Shown: positions 55,139 through 64,000 of the stretch, piece after piece | How positions within the stretch are numbered: the stretch's first letter is position 1 | Layout: every line of letters begins with the position of its first letter | DNA from: Acanthosepion esculentum | Lineage: Eukaryota > Mollusca > Cephalopoda > Sepiida > Sepiidae | Assembly (NCBI GenBank): GCA_964036315.1 | Contig: OZ038508.1 | Location: 47,723,696 to 47,787,695 of the forward strand | DNA length: 64,000 nucleotides | Reading direction: 5' to 3' | Program-made: the position numbers and the translations under genes | Notes under the pieces: generated by a model | Told to the model about the DNA's origin: nothing | Database searches by the model: none | Seen by the model: only the letters and a program-made list of their open reading frames with translations

Positions 55139-55189
55139 CGATAGCAAAGTGGTACCGATAACGGTAGCTGTGCTACCGATGGCTAGAAT

Positions 55190-55412
55190 TGCTATCTACG
55201 TCCCCCACAAGGTTTCCGTCTACCCAATTTCACTCACAAGGCTTGGGTCTATGGCATGGTTTTTCAGTCACTTTCCAAAGGTGCCGCACGGTCCAGTCGG
55301 ATAACATCAAGAAGTCTCCTTTCTGACAATGTGAACATGATGCGATTCGAACCCGGGTCTCATGGTCAGAATGCGAACATTCTAACCAATCGTCCAAGTG
55401 CCGAGTTTACAT
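55190..55412 (-). mobile_element. tRNA-derived SINE, family R4
   Basis: The minus strand 55412-55350 is tRNA-like: GGCACTTGGACGATTGG and GACCCGGGTTCGAATCGC (perfect B box). The body has TTCTTGATGTTATCCGACTG and GACCCAAGCCTTGTGAGTG, matching 61.84-62.04 kb. Confidence 0.75.
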
Positions 55413-56173
55413 TGAACTAATATTCACAGTTCTTCTTCCATTTTCACTTCCATTCTGACTACGTTATCTCTAGACAGCTGGAGTATAGGTATGGTTTTGC
55501 TAATTTTTTCCAAATGCTTTGTTCTCTAATCTACTTTTCACAATTTCTCTAGTGTCCAATTTACTAAGTTCTCCTAATACCTCGATACAAAGCTGATAAC
55601 TGTAATGGCGATATCAGTTGTTTCTATTGAGATAATATTCGCCATTCATTAACTGAACATTTACCATTACTGTCTGTTGAAATGTTGTTAAATTTTCTCT
55701 TAAAACAGTTTTACAAGAGAATAATTTTCCCGCGTTCACTAGCTATTATCCCTATTTCTAGTATTATTTTTTTTTTAAATCTATTGTCCAAGGTAATGTG
55801 GAATATCAACTTCTGGATTATGGTATTATTATCTCTTCGAGTTACATGTGTTATCCATTTTAGTTGTTGAAAGTCTTCAAGTGAATGTTTTCTCTAGTTG
55901 TTTATTGGAGTTTTTTTTTTTGAGATTCTATAAAGCCAATCTACGAAATCCGATGAACTGTAGTGCTTTACTAAAACCCATACGGCCAATTTGTTTGAAT
56001 TAATTTTAATCATATATTTGAAGAAAGTTTTCCTAATAGTTTAGTTAATAGCCAATAATATAGACATTTGTAAAAATGTTGGATGTCATGCTTGACATCC
56101 ACATGAGAGTCTCTATATAGCAAAAATATTTAAGAGCATACCTCTAGTTCTTATTTTCAAAGTATAGTTTTGT
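55413..56173. other. AT-rich stretch, possibly old LINE
   Basis: Minus-strand text near 55450-55580 resembles LINE coding only weakly. GGATGTC...GACATCC forms a small hairpin at 56081-56100. Confidence 0.3.
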
Positions 56174-56178
56174 AGCAT

Positions 56179-56427
56179 TGTTATGGTGAAACACACCTAT
56201 TCTATAGTAATTAGACTAATATAAGTAGGAGTAGTAAGAGGAACGAGGGTCAGTCGATGACGGCCGACAGTAGTCGACAGTTAGTCGAATACGAAAGTAG
56301 TCATAGACCACAAGATTACTCTGCGTAGTACCTATTATATCAAGTTCCTAACGTTTGGTACGTCGAAATTATTTAGGACCGATTTTAGTACAAATACAAG
56401 CCTCCACTGCGAAATAACTCCACAACA
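56179..56427 (+). repeat. 5' LTR, 249 bp
   Basis: Starts TGTTATGGTGAAACACACC and ends ACTCCACAACA (TG...CA). A TCGACAG-rich middle contains AGTCGACAGTTAGTCG. The following ACTTTGGTGACGAGG is the likely primer-binding region. Confidence 0.92.
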
Positions 56428-56705
56428 ACTTTGGTGACGAGGATTCGCACTCATACGTAGGAAGAAAAAATTCCCTCGCCACAATAACTTCGGCGACAAA
56501 GTCTCGGATTCACACTTAAAAAAAAACAAAACTTGGCAAAGTTTGTCGCAAGCCAAGACGTCAACTTACTGACGAAAAAATCTGTCGAGAAAAGAAATAA
56601 TTTTCTTGATAATACAGTTTGCTCAAATGGGTCACGAATTGCAAATTCGTAGGAGCCCCCGCCCCTCTACAGTATTTAGACATTGTGTAAAAATTTTTTG
56701 CGAAG

Positions 56706-57523
56706 ATGGAGGAATGCAAAAGTCTATTTCAGGAATTATTTAAGTTCCAGTCGGAACAACGGACGAAAATATTAGAGCAACAAACAACATTCCAGATGCA
56801 GCTACAGGAGGAAACTTTCAATAGACAAATGCAGTTCCAACAAAAAAAAGGGAACGGATGCATTGGGAAAATAATAACTGAGAAGAGGAAAGGGAAAAAT
56901 CTACAAAATGATTCTTTCCCAGAGAATACAATATGGAATTCAATTGAAATATTCATATTGCGGAGTATTACAAAAAATATACGGACGTGTATAACGAGGA
57001 CTGACACTCGTGGTCTGAAGGAAAGAAGGTTAGGCTTCTTTTAAGTAAATTAGGAACTGCTGATCATAACAAATTGGTAAACTACATTTTACCGAAAAAA
57101 ACTAGCGAGTTGACATTTACCGAGGCGGTAAATATATTAAGTGAATTATTTAGTAAAAAGACATCTTTGTTCCACAAGAGGTGGAAATGTTTGAATCTGA
57201 TGAAAGATGATGAACAAGACTATATAACGTACGCAGCCAATGTGAATAAGCATTGTGAAGAATTCAAGCTGGCAGAGTTCAGCGCAGACAATTTTAAGTG
57301 CTTGGTGTTTGTTCAGGAGGGTGGTATCGGAAAGAGACGCAGAGTTGAGAAAATTAGTACTAGAAAAATTGGAAAGCGATCCAAGTATTCCGGTACAGAA
57401 GTTGACAGAAGACTGCACAAGATATGTAAAGAAAGATTTAAAAAGATAGAACAGTTTGGCGTTTCGCATGTAAGGAAAATACGCTACAGAAACAGAAAGT
57501 CAGTCTACCAAAAAGAATTCTAA
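56706..57523 (+). pseudogene. gag, frameshifted
   Basis: Starts at the ATG MEECKSLFQELFKFQSEQRT, a Gln-rich coiled region, and shifts frame near 56850-57020. It continues as LVNYILPKKTSELTF, SLFHKRWKCLNLMKDDEQDY and NVNKHCEEFKLAEFSADNFK (57070-57310), the capsid-like segment of invertebrate gypsy elements. It shifts again at about 57325 into ERDAELRKLVLEKLES and VQKLTEDC. At least two frameshifts. Gag packages the RNA and cDNA in a cytoplasmic particle. Confidence 0.75.
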
Positions 57524-57579
57524 AATTCGGATTATCAAGCAAAAAGTGAAATACCAAAAAAAAAAAATAAACAAAAACT

Positions 57580-57705
57580 CCCGAATCCATGTTTTGCTTG
57601 CGGTGAACTACAGTGGTACAGATATTGCGATTTTAGGAATAAAAAATGTTTCAACTGTAAAAGAGTGGGACATAAAAGCACGCATTGCAGGTCAAAAAAT
57701 AAAGA
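57580..57705 (+). pseudogene. gag zinc knuckle region
   Basis: Reads PCFACGELQWYRYC and CFNCKRVGHKSTHC. The second is a complete C-x2-C-x4-H-x4-C knuckle; in the first the His is replaced. Nucleic-acid binding of gag. Confidence 0.8.
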
Positions 57706-57764
57706 CAATAAAATAAGAAAATTAAATTCCAACGAGATAAAAGATGGAATAAACAGAAAATTTG

Positions 57765-58080
57765 TTACGGTCGTAATAATAATAAAAATATAAAAATGCA
57801 ACTTGACACTGGTTCGGATCTCTCTATCATAAATTTGCATACGTGGAAGAAGTTGGGGAAACCAACTTTAATGAAGACAAAGAAAATCGCGAGCTCAGTG
57901 ACGAGAGAAAAAATACAATTGGAGAATTTGTTACAAACGTCACGTTAAATAAACAAAAACGCGAAAACCTAAACTATTTGTCATAGAAAATACCACGAAC
58001 TTACTGGGTACGAATTGGATAACAGAATTCCAATTATGTGATCTACCGATGAATTCTTTCTGTTACAAGGTAGAAAGTTT
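57765..58080 (+). pseudogene. Aspartic protease region
   Basis: KMQLDTGSDLSIIN holds the catalytic Asp-Thr-Gly. Later NLLGTNWITEFQL marks the end of the domain and the junction with RT. One frame change lies between them. Confidence 0.75.
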
Positions 58081-58124
58081 AAACAGCGAAGCCCAAAAAT
58101 TAATAAAGAAACTTAAGGAAACAT

Positions 58125-58957
58125 TTCCTACTGTTTTTTTCTCCAGGGTTGGGAACGTGTACCAAGATGGAGCCAAAATTCCAGCTAAAAGAAAATGCTC
58201 AGGCGGTATTCAAAAAGAAAAGGAATGTGCCGTTTACCTCAATTGAACGGATAGATGAAGAATTGGACAGATTAGAGAAAACTGGTGTACTTAAAAAAAG
58301 TTGAGTATAGTGAATGGGCAACATCGACGGTATACGTGAAAAAGAAGTCGTGTTTTTGCTGATTTCTCGACGGGTTTAAACGCGACACTCAAAGACTATA
58401 ATTATCCTCTACCAACAGCGGAAGAAATATTTGCGAATCTTAATGGAGGCACAATGTTTTCGAAGATAGACCTCAGCGACGCATATCTGCAAATACTGGT
58501 AGAAAAAGAAACGTCAAAATTTCTGTGTATAAACACACATCGGGGTCTGCATAAATTTAGCAGACTACTTTTTGGGATTAAGGTCGCCCCCGCCATATTC
58601 CACCAAGTAATGTGTTCAATGTTGGGTGGTCTAGATTTTGCCGTAGCTTATCTGGACGACATCCTCATGAGAAGTAAAAGTATATCAGAGCACGTGCAAC
58701 ATGTAAATGCAGTAGTTTCAAGAATGCAGGATTTGGGATTTAAACTCAAGGAAAGCAAATGCGAGTTTTTTATGGAGAAAGTAAAATATCTGGGGCTAAT
58801 CATCGATAAGAATGGTAGAAGGCCAGACCCAGAGCGAGAAGCGGCTATAAAAGACATGCCGGCTCCGAATGATATTACCGCATTACAAAGTTTTTTGGGA
58901 TTAGCTAATTACTACCAAAAAACACAAAGCCAGGTAGAGAAAAACTTATTCAAGTAA
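58125..58957 (+). pseudogene. Reverse transcriptase of the gypsy element
   Basis: 58125-58450 is spread over three frames (GAKIP, then NVPFTSIERIDEELDRLEKT, EWATSTVYVKKK, DFSTGLNATLKDYNYPLP). From 58454 a 167-codon frame is intact: FSKIDLSDAYLQI (first Asp), INTHRGLHKFSRLLFGIKVA, YLDDILMRSK (catalytic Asp pair), KLKESKCEFF, YLGLIIDKNG and LQSFLGLANYYQ. It then breaks abruptly into unrelated integrase-end sequence at about 58918. Copies the element's RNA in the family; here unusable. Confidence 0.88.
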
Positions 58958-59357
58958 AATATACAATCCTGGTGAAAAAGTATACTTTAAGGTCTATAAA
59001 CAGAATAAATCATTCTGGGAGATTGGAAAAATAGAAAAGCGGATTGGCAACATGATGTACTTGGTTGGTGAAAGGCGAAAAATTCACGTGCAGACGGCAC
59101 ATTAACCAGATCAGACGACGCTCTTCAGACGTGGTTGACATCGATCCCGCGGAAGAAACGCCTATTGAGGTGATTTTTGATACGTTTGATCTAACAACGC
59201 CAGCAACGATTTTACCTGAGGTACGCCGATCCAGGAGAAAAAGAAAGGCAACTGATCATTTAAAAGTGGATCCAAAACGTAGGAGATATGCTACGATGTT
59301 GCTAAAAAAGTTTTTTTTGTTGTTTTTCTTCCTTTTTCCTGTAAAAAATAAAAAATA
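58918..59357 (+). pseudogene. Integrase C-terminal end after deletion
   Basis: Pieces YNPGEKVYFKVYKQNKSFW, EIGKIEKRIGNMMYLVGER and a RRHINQIRRR tail match the region after the integrase core in gypsy elements. The direct join to the RT thumb shows that RNase H plus most of integrase was deleted in one event. Confidence 0.7.
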
Positions 59358-59402
59358 AAGAAAACTGTTTTACTCCTACGGAGTAAAGTTTTAGGAGGTG
59401 TG

Positions 59403-59663
59403 TGTCATGGTGAAACACACCTATTCTGTAGTTATTAGACTCTCCCACCTAATATAAGTAGGAGTAGTAAGAGGAACGAGGGTCAGTCGATGTCGGACGA
59501 CAGTAGTCGACAGTTAGTCGAATACGAAATTAGTCAGCGACCACAACAATATTACTCTGTGTAATACTTATTATATCAAGTTCCTAACGTTTGGTAAGTC
59601 GAACTTATTTAGGACCGATTTTAGTACAAATACAAGCCTCCACTGCGAAATAACTCTACAATA
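59403..59663 (+). repeat. 3' LTR, 261 bp
   Basis: Starts TGTCATGGTGAAACACACC and ends TCTACAATA, the terminal CA mutated to TA. It has a 10-bp CTCCCACCTA-type insertion relative to the 5' LTR. The purine-rich TTAGGAGGTG just before it is the likely second-strand primer tract. Confidence 0.92.
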
Positions 59664-59668
59664 AGCAT

Positions 59669-61234
59669 GTTCAGCTGTTGGAATTTTTTTTTGTTAAGTT
59701 TCCGTATCTCCTATATTACATTTTCCGCAAAGAATCCATGCTTTGAGATCTTGGAATAGTTTAAGATTTATTAATTCCACATTCTGATTTTTTTTATGAC
59801 GGGTTATGTGCATGTGACATCACAGTTTTCATTCAAAATTCAGATCATAGTTTCTATTTGTGCCAGATTCATCCCGAATTCTACGTTTGGAATCCTTTGT
59901 AAATAATGTTGTTGTTCTTTTTTTTTTTGTTAAGATCTTACCCTAAATATGAATAACTACATCTTCAACGTAATATCTTATCATCAGAATATTGACCCCT
60001 GGATAGATAAGAGGAAAGCCTTTTCTGTTAGTATTCAATTAGCTGTCTATCGGACCATGCTAGCTTTGAATCAAGATTGCATATCCCAAGAGAACGTCAG
60101 AAAGTGTAAAATATTTGCAGTTCATCAACAGAAATATTGTGAGTGAAGCCAAAAAAAGAAACAAAAAAAGATGTATATCATATTCCGAATAATAAAACAT
60201 TCGCTCCAAAAATGAAGACAATAAAAAAGAGAGGAATAGATGATTATCAAATTCCAAGATGATTATCAAATTTCTAATAATGAAAGCACTCATTATTTCC
60301 ATCATACTTTATATATTCCTACACTTCATTTTATCTGCAGCAGCAGTATATTCGAATTTTAATTCATAAATAAGATCTATGTTTGCAAATAGACAGGGCA
60401 TAGTTTAAGACATTTGTACACCTGATGCAGTCTGTAATATTGATGTACTCGTCGGACATGTAAGAGTTGGGGAAATTTCAAAATGCTATTCAAAATCAAT
60501 AGATTAGAAGAAAAATTAAAAAAAAATATATTAGTTTCAAAAATCAAAATAAACTGCTTAATATATTTTAATCATTTCACTGATTCGTGACTGAACGCCA
60601 GATCCCAGATGAGGAGGGCTTTACACATACTTCTTGGAATTCTTTCGCAAATCTCGAGATTCGGAACAGAATCAAAAGACCAGATTGGGTAGCGCTATTC
60701 GATGTATGGAGGAATTTAGAAATGTGCAAGATGGATTCTGATGATAGAAATATCGTCTGACTCGATACATTGAGCAAACCTTCTCAGAAGAATACGCAAC
60801 AATTGATTCATTATAATCGCTCCACCTGATGACAATAGAAAACGTGAGACCAAAATGGCGCATTGAGTGAATGAAATTCTCGGTAAAAGGCATATTAATA
60901 GCATCCACTATCTAAGATCAATGGTTTAAAAGGGCTTTGACCGAGAGAACCTGAGGATCTTCGCAATGATCATCCTTCTTTGAACTTTGTGGATTGGTGC
61001 TACAGATCCACAAAGAAATAGCTGTACACAAATAAGAGCAACCGCATCACTTTTGGACAACCAAGAGCAGTAATAATTAAAATCGATATCACGTGTCACT
61101 CAAAAAGAAAATAATGGTGGAAGCAAATTGGCAATTTCGTAATTCTGCCTGGTAGATACTGTCATCTTTGGTGAATAATTTAATGCTACATATTTAGCTA
61201 ATTATACCCGGTCTAATATTCAAATCGTGTAACA
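59669..61234. other. No gene recognised
   Basis: AT-rich low-copy DNA. Frames around 60570-60910 on the minus strand and 59949-60146 on the plus have no domain. Confidence 0.4.
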
Positions 61235-61375
61235 GCATAGTGATTTTCCAAGCAAAGCTTAGATGTGGCACAAGGCCGAAAGTATGGGACACCCAGTGAG
61301 GATCGAACTCACTACTCCGTCGTAATTGTTCAAGCGAGAAGAGCTTGCTAACCATTACACGGCCCCGAAGTGCCC
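61235..61375 (-). mobile_element. tRNA-derived SINE, family R3
   Basis: Minus strand: CCGTGTAATGGTTAGCAAG (A-box-like), GAGTTCGATCCTCACTGG (B box), CTTTCGGCCTTGTGCCAC, TTGGAAAATCAC. Nearly co-linear with 32.08-32.22 kb. Confidence 0.78.
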
Positions 61376-61840
61376 AAATCGTGTAACAGCATAACCGTTG
61401 AGTTATTCAGCTAGAAAGAGAACAAGTTAAAATCATTTTGTGTCAGCCCCCCTACGTCTTCCCAAATGGGCAATGGTGAGAGGAAAAAGATCATTCCGGC
61501 CTTCAGTAATGGTACGAACATTCATGCTCTGGTTTTCATCTTCAAAGACCGTTCAAGAACCATCAAGAGAACGGTGAATAAGTTTAAAAAAAGATTACAC
61601 ACTATTTCAAATAAAAGATTAGGAAGGAAATCTCCGTCAATACTGGAAAAAGATATAGGAGCTAGAAACCTATTTTCTTGAAAACGTATTTTAGCAGTGG
61701 AAATTTATAAATTTAATCCTAAAGCAGTACTAATTGCCTGGTCAATAAATGACAAATATCTCTTTGTAGGGAAAATGCTAATTCTACCATTACCACTACC
61801 AGACAATGTTAGTGTAGATGCCTTTTTAGCGACATTATTG
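61376..61840. other. Unassigned stretch
   Basis: A 71-codon Lys/Arg-rich plus frame (61466-61681) resembles no domain I can name. Confidence 0.3.
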
Positions 61841-62060
61841 CTGAGTGGAAAGAGCATTCGCTTTCTCACCACTAGACCCGGGTTCGAATCTCGCCAAGGT
61901 CTAATTTTCAGGAAGATGACTTCTTGATGTTATCGGTTTGGAGGAGGCGATCGTAGCGTGCTGCACCGTTGGAGAGTGCACAAAAATCATACCACGGGTT
62001 GACCCAAGCTTTGTAAGTGAAACTGTGTAGATGAAGCCCTTGGGGGCCGTCGATTGTTGT
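61841..62060 (+). mobile_element. tRNA-derived SINE, family R4
   Basis: tRNA-like head: GCTGAGTGGAAAGAGCATTC (A box) and CCCGGGTTCGAATCTCG (perfect B box), then TTCTTGATGTTATCGG and GACCCAAGCTTTGTAAGTG as in the 55.2 kb copy. It is immediately followed by an inverted R10 repeat (62060-62160). Confidence 0.78.
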
Positions 62061-62160
62061 GTTAGCACGAATTCACAAGTCATCGTTACCGAGGACTTGA
62101 GACTGTTTATCACGCTAGATAAGCACGCTCTCTTCCACAAACTGTAACTAATGTCCGCTC
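62060..62160 (-). repeat. Dispersed repeat R10, inverted copy
   Basis: The complement of the 54.79-54.92 kb repeat, joined to an R4 SINE as there (R4 lies about 270 bp away at 55.2 kb). Confidence 0.6.
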
Positions 62161-62714
62161 AGTGTATTTGCAGCGTAAACCACAGATGGGCTCTGTGTGT
62201 GTTGAAAAAACACAAATGTGACTGGGCAGGCGTCTTCAATGGGTATTAGATAACCGCCCTAGTAGACTTGCATCCTCAGATCCGATTGGCCAACCATTTA
62301 GATGACTTTTTAGCGACATGTACTTAGATTCGTGTTAATAGCATATATTTTTTATTTCGAATGACATCTTATGATTATAATGATTTCGTTTTCAATTTTT
62401 TCTTCTGTTGTCGCTATATACTTTTTTCCTATTTTTGTATTCGTTTCTTTGTCGTAAGGTGCGTTAAATCGAATTATTTTTCTCTTTTTTTTACTTGCAT
62501 TCCATTTTTTATACCTATATTCACTTTTTAAAAATCTAATTCATACTTTTATTTTATTATAGGAGATACCTATAAGTTTCTTGCTTACGGGTATCAGTAT
62601 TTGTATGAAACCCCCCGGGGACTGATTGAAATGTCCATTATTAAAGTTAGCTTCATTATTTTGTCTTGTTATGTGTCACTGTTTAAGTTAAAAGTTATAG
62701 CTTATAAACCTATT
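62161..62714. other. No gene recognised
   Basis: T-rich from 62330; nothing assigned. Confidence 0.4.
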
Positions 62715-63035
62715 ATAATTACATTATTTACATTATTCAGTCTGCTATCCTCATTGGCATATTCACAACCTTTCACCCAGGCCCTCTTCAGGTGATTTGA
62801 ATTTCTAACTTACATTTTATTTCGTCCACCGGGGTAGATAGTTCTAGTTCAACGTGGGTATGCCTCCTCCGGATGTCGCAGTTATTTCGCTTTAAATAAA
62901 ATCTCCAATTTTTTGGTTCACCACTGCTGTGGCCTGGTATTAACATCACAACAATTTGTGTCTAGTTACTGCATCTAACCAATGTCTTTATCCACTGGGC
63001 CATGCGTCCTTGAGTTTTGAATAATGTAAATAATG
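62715..63035 (-). mobile_element. PLE 3' end, diverged
   Basis: Minus strand: AAGGACGCATGGCCCAGTGG, GATAAAGACATTGGTTAGA, CACCTGAAGAGGGCCTGGG and AATAATGTAAATAATGTAA, co-linear with 30.72-31.01 kb. The hammerhead-like stem has decayed here. Confidence 0.65.
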
Positions 63036-63249
63036 TACGTAATGATCTTATACAAAAATTATCGGGAATGGTGTTATAAAAATAAAACCACAATACTCGT
63101 CGCATTTCTCTTGGATTCGTCGACGTACTAAAATCTTTTTTTTAATTTCAAGTGGTATTTGAGCTTGGGAAAGCGGAAAAAGTGGCGAGATCTCGGGAAT
63201 ATTGGCTCTCTCGGACCTGGGGAATGTCATGCTTAAAGAACACCTATTT

Positions 63250-63400
63250 ATTTATTATTTTAATCATTTTACGCCAAGCAAGGTTGGAATGCCGCTAGTA
63301 CGCAGGAGGTTAAAGCGAAAGAGACGACTGAGTTTAAGAAGGATTGGGAAAAGGAAAATAGATGAACGGGATTCATGGCGATTTAGGTAATTATCAGGAT
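63250..63400 (+). mobile_element. Dispersed repeat R5
   Basis: TTTAATCATTTTACGCCAAG, GCAAGGTTGGAATGCCGCTAG and ACGCAGGAGGTTA, parallel to 49.37-49.42 kb. Confidence 0.65.
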
Positions 63401-63753
63401 TCAATTAGAAGGGAACTCTCCTGGCGGGAATTGGGAGAAAAGAAATTGTTCGAATAGAAGTGGTTTCAACGGTAAGCGTGTGGGACATAGATACCAATTA
63501 AGCAGCATGCCTAAATTCATGTAGTCGTTGTGCCCTAACCATGGACACGGATGGAATCTTTGTGGTGTAGTGAGAGGACATCACTCAACACAACTTCCTT
63601 CTGAGCAATGGTATAAACAAACAGACGCGAGAACGTTACAACCTAGTGTCGCTGAGCGACAGAGGTTAAGAACAAACTCTGCCACAGACAATAATTAATA
63701 TCAAACTGTATCAGTGTACAGCTTCTCTTTTCCGTTAAACACACACACACAAA

Positions 63754-63757
<4 letters not shown>
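63401..63757. other. Unassigned stretch
   Basis: Less AT-rich than average; a (CA)6 run just before the TA array. No gene seen. Confidence 0.35.

Positions 63758-63810
<53 letters not shown>
63758..63810. repeat. (TA)n microsatellite
   Basis: TA array at the edge of R8 copy 4. Confidence 0.98.
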
Positions 63811-63811
<1 letters not shown>

Positions 63812-63813
<2 letters not shown>

Positions 63814-64000
63814 ATTAATAGATTTAAAATATGGTTTTACCGCTACACAGTGATAACCATGTTTCAGAAATGGAAGCTAAAGCCCCTGAATTTAATTTTG
63901 TTATTAAACCAAAGACATTAGTTCCATTTCCTCATCAAGCGAATTTTGGAGTAACTTACTTTTTAAAATTTACGGTTGTTAACGGCACAGGAAAGATTCA
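63812..64000. mobile_element. Terminal repeat family R8, copy 4, cut by window end
   Basis: GATTTAAAATATGG, CGCTACACAGTGATAACCAT, ATGGAAGCTAAAGCCCCTGA and CAAGCGAATTTTGGAGTAAC match the complement of 250-420. Confidence 0.7.
63839..63945 (-). ncRNA. Hammerhead-like fold, R8 copy 4
   Basis: Minus strand: stem I CGC/GCG, core TTGATGAG, a 10-bp stem II GGAAATGGAA/TTCCATTTCT (one G-T wobble), GAAAC, ACA/TGT in stem III, and a GTA triplet. It is the best-preserved of the R8 copies; only the first core base (U for C) departs from consensus. Confidence 0.5.

Larger units (their letters stand above)
56179..59663 (+). mobile_element. Ty3/gypsy-type LTR retrotransposon, internally deleted
   Basis: Bounded by two LTRs beginning TG and flanked by a perfect 5-bp target duplication, AGCAT (56174-56178 and 59664-59668). 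Between them, in order: gag, zinc knuckle, aspartic protease, reverse transcriptase, then a jump to the end of integrase. RNase H and the integrase core are gone. At 3485 bp it is about 1.5-2 kb short of a typical element. The LTRs differ by roughly 15-20 substitutions and two small indels by eye, so insertion is neither very recent nor ancient. Confidence 0.92.

Noticed and set aside
61841..61900. Possible functional tRNA gene (plus)
   Set aside because: Same reasoning: a SINE R4 head with a second copy at 55.4 kb and no closing acceptor stem.

Overview
The window looks like intergenic or intronic DNA from a mollusc, most likely an octopus-type cephalopod. That assignment is inference. It rests on the AT-rich sequence, the very many long (TA)n arrays, several tRNA-derived SINE families, abundant Penelope-like elements (PLEs) with GIY-YIG endonuclease remnants, and the absence of any prokaryote-style gene arrangement. 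I found no host protein-coding gene, no functional tRNA or rRNA gene, and no CRISPR. Nearly all recognisable coding sequence is mobile-element debris.

Layout. 1-9 kb: a PLE-like terminal repeat, SINE copies, a restriction-like-endonuclease LINE fragment ending in an (AAT)n tail, a mariner-type element at 6.5-7.1 kb and a GC-rich multi-hairpin repeat. 9-12 kb: an inverted pair of PLE ends, a deleted mariner with long inverted repeats, and a 35/70-bp higher-order tandem repeat. 13-19 kb: microsatellites, a degraded PLE with YIDD reverse transcriptase and GIY-YIG domain (minus strand), LINE and SINE fragments. 19-32 kb: a short Tc1/mariner MITE, more PLE ends, a nearly complete but broken PLE (26.6-29.0 kb, minus), a PLE reverse transcriptase with a 312-codon open frame (29.8-30.8 kb, plus) fused directly to its 3' region, and a third PLE endonuclease (31.5-31.8 kb). 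32-48 kb: SINEs, a Tc1 transposase N-terminus, a GC-rich tandem repeat, a minisatellite, LINE fragments and one promoter-like AP-1/CCAAT/TATA cluster. 48-60 kb: a Ty3/gypsy pol fragment that runs into a 200-N assembly gap, an REL-type LINE C-terminus, more LINE 3' ends, and an LTR-bounded gypsy element (56179-59663) with a target duplication but a large internal deletion. 60-64 kb: SINEs, a PLE end and a last PLE-like terminal repeat.

The most interesting pattern is that several terminal-repeat families next to (TA)n arrays carry hammerhead-ribozyme-like cores. In one family (copies at 8.75, 13.7 and 26.4 kb) the copies together match a type I hammerhead: CTGANGA core, short stem II, GAAAC, a GTC cleavage triplet and a closing GGC/GCC stem I. 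In another (0.3, 22.5, 23.0 and 63.9 kb) stems I and II differ in sequence between copies but stay paired, which is the covariation expected of a selected RNA fold. Hammerheads in PLEs and retrozymes are known in general. These variants, and their arrangement as inverted pairs around (TA)n, deserve a proper search. All interpretations come from reading the sequence; no alignment or folding program was run.
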